DNA from: Bacteroidaceae bacterium
Lineage (GTDB): Bacteria > Bacteroidota > Bacteroidia > Bacteroidales > Bacteroidaceae
Length of the DNA stretch: 5,934 bases
Reading direction: 5' to 3'
Assembly: GCA_017961965.1 (NCBI GenBank)
Contig: JAGCWG010000189.1
Span: 1 to 5,934 of the forward strand
The translations under genes were made by a program, and so were the position numbers. The notes under the pieces were generated by a model that saw only the letters and a list, made by a program, of their open reading frames with translations, searched no databases and was not told where the DNA came from. This document shows positions 1 through 4,755 of the stretch, in pieces. Each line of letters begins with the position of its first letter. Positions within the stretch are counted from its first letter, which is position 1.

Positions 1-641
1 AGCTCCCTGGTCCTGTAGCACCAGAAATCGTTGAACTTGCAAAGAAGGAAGGCAAGGTATTCGAGACAAACGATCCACAGTCTTACTTCCCAGACGACCT
101 TGAGGAGTACAAGAAGAAGATGCAGGAGAAGGGATGGGAACTCGGCGAGGACGACGAGGAACTCTTCGAATACTCAATGCACCCAGGACAGTACGAGGCT
201 TACAAGTCAGGTAAGGCTAAGGCAGACTTCGAGGCTGACCTTGCAAAGCGTAAGGCAGAGGCTAATGCACCAGCAGGTGGCGCAGAAGGTCCTAAGTCAG
301 TTACTGTCAATGTAAATGGTGTAAACTATAAGGTAGAGATTGCTTATGGCGATGCTCCAGCACCAGCTGCCGCAGCAGGTGCAGCACCAGCAGCAGCTCC
401 TGCAGGTGAAGGTGAGGACATCCTCGCACCACTTGAGGGTAAGTTCTACCTCGTTAAGGACAACTCAGAGACACCAAAGAAGGTTGGCGACGCAGTACAG
501 GCAGGTGACACCCTCGGCTACATCGAGGCAATGAAGACATTCAACGCCATCCGTGCAGACAAGGCAGGTACAATCACAGCCATCCTCGTCAGCTCAGGCG
601 ACTCAGTTGAAGAGGACGACCCAATCATGAAGCTTGCTTAA
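1..641 (+). CDS. oadA: Oxaloacetate decarboxylase alpha subunit / pyruvate carboxylase subunit B, C-terminal part (5' truncated)
   Basis: The reading frame is open from the window edge (first full codon at position 3) to TAA at 639-641, so only the last 212 or so residues are present. The first part (LPGPVAPEIVELAKKEG, then GWELGEDDEELFEYSMHPGQYEAY) resembles the end of the PYC/OadA carboxyltransferase region. A charged linker and an Ala/Pro-rich hinge (about 355-410) lead to a biotinyl domain. Its motif is EAMKTFN; the lysine to be biotinylated is codon 534-536, 34 residues before the C-terminus, the usual distance. Thr follows the lysine where many families have Met. In this family the carboxyl group of oxaloacetate is transferred to biotin in the cytoplasm and handed to the membrane beta subunit; a beta gene lies downstream at 1160. 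The catalytic barrel lies outside the window, so a related biotin-dependent decarboxylase alpha subunit cannot be wholly excluded. Codon use is strongly biased (AAG, CTC, GGT), suggesting high expression. Confidence 0.9.
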   Translation, partial: LPGPVAPEIVELAKKEGKVFETNDPQSYFPDDLEEYKKKMQEKGWELGEDDEELFEYSMHPGQYEAYKSGKAKADFEADLAKRKAEANAPAGGAEGPKSVTVNVNGVNYKVEIAYGDAPAPAAAAGAAPAAAPAGEGEDILAPLEGKFYLVKDNSETPKKVGDAVQAGDTLGYIEAMKTFNAIRADKAGTITAILVSSGDSVEEDDPIMKLA

Positions 642-652
642 CGCAAGCTTCA
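628..652 (+). other. Perfect hairpin with the alpha-subunit stop codon in its loop
   Basis: TGAAGCTTGC (628-637) and GCAAGCTTCA (643-652) are exact reverse complements, giving a 10-bp stem with a 5-base loop that contains the TAA stop (639-641). An A-rich stretch follows rather than a T-run, so this is not a normal intrinsic terminator. It may protect or define the 3' end of the alpha mRNA and so tune alpha to beta output, or it may mark the edge of the inserted unit that follows. The structure is seen directly; any role is inference. Confidence 0.6.
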
Positions 653-690
653 AGTTAAAAGTGAAGAGTTAAAAATTATAAGTTTAGTTC
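652..690 (+). repeat. Left arm of inverted A/T repeat flanking the four-helix-bundle gene
   Basis: This stretch is built from the words AAGTTAAAAGT (652-662) and AGTTAAAAATTA (667-678). Each has an exact reverse complement beyond the gene, at 1119-1129 and 1138-1149. The two arms could pair in RNA or act as ends of an inserted unit. Low complexity makes chance matches easier, but a 12-base and an 11-base match of this kind on both sides of the same small gene is notable. Confidence 0.6.
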
Positions 691-716
691 TAAAGTGCTT
701 TAGCTTTAAGTTCTAT

Positions 717-1091
717 ATGGCAGAAAGCATAATCTCAGCAAAATCCTACTTATTCGCCAATAGAATAATAAAATTGGAGAAGTTCCTAAGTAGTAAAAAG
801 CAAGAGCGAATCATATCCAAACAACTGTTTCGCTCGGGCACATCCATTGGTGCCAATGTTGCAGAGGCTGTATATGCACAAAGCCAAGCAGACTTTATAA
901 ACAAGCACCAGATAGCTCTTAAAGAAGCCAGTGAAAGTAGATATTGGATAAGACTTTTGCATGACAACGAATTCATTGATGAAAACATGTATGTGTCATT
1001 GAAGGCAGATGTGGATGAGTTGATTGCAATTCTTTCATCAATTATTCGTACGTCACAAGCAAACAAGAAAGAGCACGGAACAGACTTATAA
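717..1091 (+). CDS. Four-helix-bundle protein, 23S rRNA intervening-sequence protein (IVP) family
   Basis: The 124-residue product carries the family signature QLFRSGTSIGANVAEA (residues 36-51), then a QADFINKHQIALKEASESRYWIRLL stretch (about 57-81). Length and motifs fit the small proteins first known from intervening sequences in bacterial 23S rRNA, which fold as four-helix bundles and form multimers. Their biochemical role is not established; nucleic-acid binding has been suggested. The ATG at 717 begins a typical family N-terminus (AESIISAKSYLFANRIIKLEKFL). The gene sits between the alpha and beta genes of a sodium pump, where it has no expected metabolic role, and complementary A/T-rich arms flank it. 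Its codons are visibly more AT-rich and less biased than those of the pump genes, which suggests separate acquisition. No good promoter was seen before it, so it probably relies on read-through from the alpha gene. Confidence 0.88.
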   Translation: MAESIISAKSYLFANRIIKLEKFLSSKKQERIISKQLFRSGTSIGANVAEAVYAQSQADFINKHQIALKEASESRYWIRLLHDNEFIDENMYVSLKADVDELIAILSSIIRTSQANKKEHGTDL

Positions 1092-1097
1092 CTGAAC

Positions 1098-1149
1098 AAC
1101 TTAAAAACTTCTAACTCAACTTTTAACTTTTAATTGTTAATTTTTAACT
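1098..1149 (+). repeat. Right arm of inverted A/T repeat, reaching the beta-subunit start region
   Basis: Directly after the four-helix-bundle stop lies a run of words of the AACTTTTAACTTTTAA kind. ACTTTTAACTT (1119-1129) and TAATTTTTAACT (1138-1149) are exact reverse complements of stretches in the left arm at 652-662 and 667-678. The arm ends about ten bases before the beta-subunit ATG and so makes up its translation start region, which has no Shine-Dalgarno sequence. Pairing with the left arm could therefore affect beta translation (inference). Confidence 0.6.
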
Positions 1150-1159
1150 TTTAAAATTT

Positions 1160-2401
1160 ATGGAAGAAATTTTAAACAACTTGTACCAGATGACAGCGTT
1201 CAGCGACATCATCGCTGCTAATGGTACATATATAATAATGTACTTGCTTGCCTTCGTACTCTTGTACCTCGGTATTGTCAAGCACTTCGAGCCACTGCTT
1301 CTCGTGCCTATCGCATTCGGTGTACTCATCGCCAACTTCCCAGGAGGCGACATGGGTGTGCTTCAGGCAGACGAGACAGGTCTCATCCACTACAATGGAA
1401 AGGACTATAACGTGTGGGAAATGCCAATTCACGATGTCGCTCATGAACTTGGATTGATGAACTTCCTTTACTACATGCTCATCAAGACAGGATTCCTCCC
1501 ACCAGTAATCTTCATGGGTGTAGGTGCACTCACAGACTTCGGTCCTATGCTCCGTAACCTCAAGCTTGCCATCTTCGGTGCTGCAGCACAGCTCGGTATC
1601 TTTGCCGTACTCCTTTGTGCAGTAGGTTCAGGTCAGTTCGACCTCAAGGAAGCAGCTTCACTTGGTATCATTGGTGGTGCTGATGGTCCAACAGCCATCT
1701 ATACTACTATCAAGTTGGCTCCACATCTCCTTGCACCTATCGCCATCGCAGCTTACTCATACATGGCACTTGTACCAGTAATCATTCCTCTCGTTGTTAA
1801 GTTGCTCTGTACAAAGAAGGAACTCATGATCAACATGAAGGAGCAGGACAAGCTCTTCCCACCTTCAAACAAGATCAAGAACGAGAAGGTCATCAAGATT
1901 ATCTTCCCTATCGCTGTTACTACAATCGTTGCACTCCTCGTGCCATCAGCAGTAGGACTCATCGGTATGCTCATGTTCGGTAACCTCCTCAAGGAGATTG
2001 GTTCAGACACAAGCCGCTTGTTCGACACTATCTCTAACTCTGTCATGAACACATGTACAGTATTCCTCGGACTCTGTGTAGGTGCAACAATGACAGTTGA
2101 TGCATTCCTCAACTGGACTACAATCGGAATCGTAGTAGGTGGATTCTTCGCATTCGGTCTCTCTATCGCATCAGGTATCTGCATGGTGAAGATATGGAAC
2201 GTCTTTGCAAAGAAGAAGATAAACCCACTGATTGGTGCAACAGGCCTCTCTGCCGTTCCTATGGCAAGCCGTGTATGTAACCTCATCTCTACTGAGTACG
2301 ACCCAAAGAACCACGTCCTCAACTACTGTATGTCTTCAAACGTAGCAGGCGTTATCGGTTCTGCCGTAGCAGCAGGTGTGCTTATCTCATTCCTCGGATA
2401 A
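1160..2401 (+). CDS. oadB: Na+-translocating oxaloacetate decarboxylase beta subunit (OadB/MmdB/GcdB family)
   Basis: The 413-residue hydrophobic protein is close to the usual 400-435 residues of the family. It decarboxylates carboxybiotin carried by the alpha subunit and uses the free energy to export Na+ across the inner membrane. Membrane segments are evident near residues 23-40, 45-59, 112-126, 133-156, 190-216 and 246-274, with more toward the C-terminus. IIGGADGPTAIY places the conserved ion-pathway aspartate at D175. NPLIGATGLSAVPMASRV supplies N355, G359, S364 and R371, matching with constant spacing the residues known in the Klebsiella protein as N373, G377, S382 and R389. Nothing essential appears lost. 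The ATG at 1160 follows an A/T-rich tract without a Shine-Dalgarno sequence. The biotinyl alpha gene upstream supports an oxaloacetate pump, although sequence alone does not fully separate OadB from methylmalonyl- or glutaconyl-CoA decarboxylase beta subunits. Codon bias matches the alpha gene. Confidence 0.93.
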   Translation: MEEILNNLYQMTAFSDIIAANGTYIIMYLLAFVLLYLGIVKHFEPLLLVPIAFGVLIANFPGGDMGVLQADETGLIHYNGKDYNVWEMPIHDVAHELGLMNFLYYMLIKTGFLPPVIFMGVGALTDFGPMLRNLKLAIFGAAAQLGIFAVLLCAVGSGQFDLKEAASLGIIGGADGPTAIYTTIKLAPHLLAPIAIAAYSYMALVPVIIPLVVKLLCTKKELMINMKEQDKLFPPSNKIKNEKVIKIIFPIAVTTIVALLVPSAVGLIGMLMFGNLLKEIGSDTSRLFDTISNSVMNTCTVFLGLCVGATMTVDAFLNWTTIGIVVGGFFAFGLSIASGICMVKIWNVFAKKKINPLIGATGLSAVPMASRVCNLISTEYDPKNHVLNYCMSSNVAGVIGSAVAAGVLISFLG

Positions 2402-2406
2402 TGACT

Positions 2407-2571
2407 AAGTTTGTAAGTTTTTGAGTTCGTAAGTTTTTATGTTTTAAAGACACAGTTTTAAAGTTATATGGTTGCATGTTTGAATGTCATGCTTCACAAG
2501 AACTAAAAAACTCAAAAACTTAACAACCCAAGAACTAAAAAACTTACAAACTTAAAAACTCAAAAACTTAA
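2407..2571. repeat. Gene-free A/T-rich inverted-repeat unit with internal direct repeats
   Basis: AAGTTTGTAAGTTTTT (2407-2422) has a perfect 16-base reverse complement at 2538-2553, and the pairing continues imperfectly inward. AAGAACTAAAAAACT occurs twice directly (2498-2512 and 2530-2544). An 18-base word, AAAAACTCAAAAACTTAA, also occurs twice (2506-2523 and 2554-2571). The centre holds a small hairpin, GCATG (2474-2478) with CATGC (2488-2492), and no credible ORF. The words resemble those around the four-helix-bundle gene. It may be a non-autonomous repeat or the remnant of a similar unit. Confidence 0.65.
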
Positions 2572-2575
2572 AAAA

Positions 2576-2614
2576 ACAGAGTTGGCTCTTCACCGAGTCA
2601 ACTCTGTATTTTTC
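2576..2614 (+). terminator. Intrinsic terminator after the beta-subunit gene
   Basis: ACAGAGTTGGCTC pairs with GAGTCAACTCTGT (13 bp, one G-U pair) around a six-base loop, followed by ATTTTTC. An A-run precedes the stem, so it could also stop transcription from the other strand. It closes the alpha/four-helix/beta unit and separates it from the isomerase-like gene. Confidence 0.85.
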
Positions 2615-2827
2615 GTCTAATACATTCAGTACTTCAAATCTTCAAGATAACCGAAACTTATATTCTTACCCACCTACACCGTCACCCTTTTCTTACATTT
2701 CAAGAAAACACTTATCTTACAATGAAAGATTGCTAAAGTGCTAATATAAACGGACAAAAAGAGTCACAGAAAAACACATTTACAAAAATTAACTGTTCGT
2801 TATGAATATTTTTTTCATTTTTTATCC
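2615..2827. other. Gene-free spacer, no recognised content
   Basis: This AT-rich stretch has no convincing ORF on either strand and no RNA gene I recognise. The only structure noticed is a weak 6-bp inverted repeat, TTTCTT (2689-2694) with AAGAAA (2702-2707). It is probably upstream regulatory DNA for the isomerase-like gene. Confidence 0.5.
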
Positions 2828-2855
2828 TTTGTTATTGAATATTTTCATACCTTTG
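2828..2855 (+). promoter_or_regulatory. Candidate Bacteroidetes promoter for the isomerase-like gene
   Basis: TACCTTTG (2848-2855) matches the Bacteroidetes -7 box TAnnTTTG exactly. A TTTG lies upstream at 2828-2831, but the 16-base spacer is shorter than the usual 19 or so, so the -33 element is uncertain. Initiation would fall near 2862, leaving a leader of about 175 bases before the ATG at 3038. Confidence 0.5.
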
Positions 2856-2863
2856 CCAACAGA

Positions 2864-2873
2864 GTTTGCAAAC
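2864..2873. promoter_or_regulatory. 10-bp perfect palindrome at the predicted transcription start (possible operator)
   Basis: GTTTGCAAAC is fully self-complementary and lies 8 bases after the -7 box, where a bound repressor would block initiation. A palindrome this short can arise by chance, and no regulator gene is in the window. Confidence 0.25.
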
Positions 2874-2897
2874 GCACCTTTTCGTCTTTTATACGTA

Positions 2898-2999
2898 ATG
2901 AGTGTGAGATATGGGCAACCACAAGAAGCAACAGCCGCAACAGATTAAATGTGGGTAAGTTGCAGATTGGCAGACTCGCAAAATCATCAGATTTTATAG
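2898..2999 (+). other. Leader with overlapping tiny ORFs upstream of the isomerase-like gene
   Basis: Three short ATG frames are packed into the predicted 5' leader. 2898-2948 encodes MSVRYGQPQEATAATD. 2911-2958 encodes MGNHKKQQPQQIKCG in another frame. 2949-2999 encodes MWVSCRLADSQNHQIL, and its ATG directly abuts the TAA of the first. They could be leader peptides controlling the downstream gene, or chance. No clear attenuator hairpin with a T-run follows them. I do not recognise any of the peptides as a known family. Confidence 0.25.
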
Positions 3000-3037
3000 T
3001 TACGAATTTTATTTTTAACCAAAACAATTTTACAGAC

Positions 3038-4513
3038 ATGCTCAACCAACCAGTAGTAAAGCTTGGTATTGTTGGTGTAAGCCGCGACTGCTTCCCAGCA
3101 TCTCTTACTAAGGCTCGTTTGGCTGCCTTGATGGACGAGGTTCGCAAGGCTGCTCTCCCTGAGGTATTTGACTGCCCAGTAATTATCGAGAACGAAAACG
3201 ATACAATGAAGGCTCTCGATTGGGCTAAGTCTAACGGCATCAACGCCGTATGTATGTTCCTCGGTAACTTCGGTCCAGAAGGTCCAACAACTATGTTCGT
3301 TCAGAAGTTCCAGGGTCCTGCAATGGTACTCGCTGCTAAGGAAGAAGGCAAGGCTAACCTTGCTTCTGACCGTGGTGATGCTCTCTGTGGTGTCCTCAAC
3401 TTCTCTTACAACGTCGGCCTCCGTCGCCTTCGTGTATATATTCCAGAGTATCCTAACGTAACTCCACAGGAAGCTGTTAAGGAACTCGCTGACTTCCGTC
3501 ACATCGCTCGCGTTGTTATCGGAATGAAGAACCTCAAGGTTATCGGATTCGGTCCACGTCCATTCGACTTCCTCGCTTGTAACGCACCTATCCAGCCACT
3601 CTACGACATCGGTGTTGAGGTACAGGAGAACTCTGAGCTTGACATGAAGGTTCAGTTTGAGAAGGTTGCAAGCCGTACAGCAGAAATCGCTGCTATCGCT
3701 AAGGATATGGAGAATGAGCTTGGCTCACGTAATACATACCCAGAGATCATCAACAAGATGGCTCAGCTTGAACTCGCTATCATGGATTGGTACGAGAACA
3801 ACAAGGGTGCTTGCAACTATGCTGTATTTGCAAACAAGTGCTGGCCAGCATGGCAGCCAGTATTTGAGTTCGAGCCTTGCTACGTTAACTCACGTCTCAC
3901 AGGTCGTGGTATTCCAGTAGCATGTGAGGTTGACCTCTATGGTGCTGTATCAGAGTACATGGCTGAGTGTGCATCTGAGATGCCAGCAACTCTCCTCGAT
4001 ATCAACAACTCAGTTCCAGACGACGTGGTACCAGCAGGTGCTGACCTCAAGGGTGCTTGCATGAAGGACCTCTACATGGGCTTCCACTGTGGTAACACAT
4101 GCTCACAGTGTATGAAGGACTGCAAGATCAAGTATCAGCTCATCCAGGCTCGTCTCATGAGTCCAGATATCACAAAGGGTACACTTGAAGGACAGATCAT
4201 GCCAAGCGCAACAACAATGTTCCGTCTCCAGTCTAACTCAGACTCTAAGCTCGTCAGCTACATCGCTGAAGGTCACTTCCTCGACATCGACCCTTGTTCA
4301 TTCGGCGGTATCGGTATCGCTGCAATACCAGGATTCGCACGCTTCTACCGTCACGTCCTCGTTGGCAAGCGCTTCCCACACCATGGTGCATACGCATTCA
4401 AGAATGTTGGTAAGATTCTCTTCGAGACTCTTCACCTCCTCGGTGTTGACGACATCAACACTCCTCTCCCAGCTGGCCAGCTTTACCCAGGAGAGAACCC
4501 ATTCGCAATCTAA
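3038..4513 (+). CDS. L-fucose/L-arabinose isomerase-like protein
   Basis: The 491-residue product resembles the FucI/AraA-like family, which interconverts aldoses and ketoses with a divalent metal in the cytoplasm. The N-terminus (VKLGIVGVSRDCFP) starts the first Rossmann-like domain. The C-terminal half holds likely active-site elements: ACEVDLYGA (E297, D299), LLDINN (D321), FHCGN (H350), FGGIG and FPHHGA (H448/H449). It ends in a typical LYPGENPF tail. The ATG at 3038 is preferred because the conserved family start lies just after it. An in-frame GTG at 2951 would add 29 unconserved-looking residues inside the leader. A cluster C351-x3-C355-x2-C358-x3-C362 follows FHCGN and looks unusual. 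The substrate cannot be named: no sugar kinase, aldolase or transporter is adjacent. The gene stands alone between two terminators, and its codon bias suggests strong expression. Confidence 0.82.
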   Translation: MLNQPVVKLGIVGVSRDCFPASLTKARLAALMDEVRKAALPEVFDCPVIIENENDTMKALDWAKSNGINAVCMFLGNFGPEGPTTMFVQKFQGPAMVLAAKEEGKANLASDRGDALCGVLNFSYNVGLRRLRVYIPEYPNVTPQEAVKELADFRHIARVVIGMKNLKVIGFGPRPFDFLACNAPIQPLYDIGVEVQENSELDMKVQFEKVASRTAEIAAIAKDMENELGSRNTYPEIINKMAQLELAIMDWYENNKGACNYAVFANKCWPAWQPVFEFEPCYVNSRLTGRGIPVACEVDLYGAVSEYMAECASEMPATLLDINNSVPDDVVPAGADLKGACMKDLYMGFHCGNTCSQCMKDCKIKYQLIQARLMSPDITKGTLEGQIMPSATTMFRLQSNSDSKLVSYIAEGHFLDIDPCSFGGIGIAAIPGFARFYRHVLVGKRFPHHGAYAFKNVGKILFETLHLLGVDDINTPLPAGQLYPGENPFAI

Positions 4514-4535
4514 TCATATTAGATTACATATTATC

Positions 4536-4576
4536 AGCCATCCAATTGAACATATTCTATTGGATGGCTTTTTTTT
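4536..4576 (+). terminator. Intrinsic terminator after the isomerase-like gene
   Basis: AGCCATCCAAT (4536-4546) and ATTGGATGGCT (4559-4569) form a perfect 11-bp stem with a 12-base loop, followed directly by a run of eight T (4569-4576). It starts 22 bases after the stop codon and isolates this gene from pepT. Confidence 0.92.
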
Positions 4577-4620
4577 GGGGTATCTGAATATTGAAGTTAT
4601 CTACGATGTCAAATTTACAC

Positions 4621-4640
4621 TCTCGAAACAAAGTTCGAGA
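4621..4640. promoter_or_regulatory. Inverted repeat upstream of the pepT promoter
   Basis: TCTCGAA (4621-4627) and TTCGAGA (4634-4640) form a perfect 7-bp inverted repeat with a 6-base spacer. It lies about 65 bases before the candidate -33 element, so it could be an upstream regulator site. No T-run follows, so it is not a terminator. Function unknown. Confidence 0.3.
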
Positions 4641-4705
4641 ATGTCACATCATGATAGGTTAACCACACCATCTTATATAGTTCGCAAAATAATATATTGT
4701 GATAA

Positions 4706-4737
4706 CTTGCGAGAATCAGCTATACACATTATCTTTG
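4706..4737 (+). promoter_or_regulatory. Candidate Bacteroidetes promoter for pepT
   Basis: TATCTTTG (4730-4737) matches the -7 consensus TAnnTTTG. CTTG (4706-4709) lies 20 bases upstream, close to the TTTG-N19 arrangement of the Bacteroidetes primary sigma factor. The ATG is only 18 bases beyond the -7 box, predicting a very short leader of about ten bases. Confidence 0.65.
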
Positions 4738-4755
4738 CATAAAAAAAGTAAGGTA

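Noticed and set aside
679..686. TAAGTTTA as a -7 promoter box for the four-helix-bundle gene
   Set aside because: It misses the final G of TAnnTTTG, has no TTTG at a suitable distance upstream, and lies within low-complexity A/T repeats where such matches are expected by chance.
717..1091. Antitoxin or part of a toxin-antitoxin pair
   Set aside because: The motifs match the four-helix-bundle IVP family and there is no partner gene on either side, only repeat arms and the pump genes.
1753..2322. Long open frame of 189 codons on the minus strand inside the beta-subunit gene
   Set aside because: It lies wholly opposite a well-supported membrane protein gene, its translation shows no recognisable domain, and the strong codon bias of the + strand gene explains the lack of stops.
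2498..2571. CRISPR-like array from the direct repeats
   Set aside because: There are only two copies of each word, the sequence between them is made of the same A/T words rather than unique spacers, and no cas gene is present.
2951..3037. N-terminal extension of the isomerase-like protein from an in-frame GTG (520 residues)
   Set aside because: The extra 29 residues do not resemble the family, the start is GTG, and the recognisable N-terminus begins right after the ATG at 3038.
2845..3502. Overlapping minus-strand open frames across the isomerase leader and 5' region
   Set aside because: They overlap a strongly supported + strand gene, no domain is recognisable, and they are best explained as shadows of its codon pattern.
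4577..4742. Continuation of a small + strand ORF past the isomerase stop
   Set aside because: The open frame here is an out-of-frame extension through the terminator with no start region or domain; the stretch reads as terminator plus pepT regulatory DNA.
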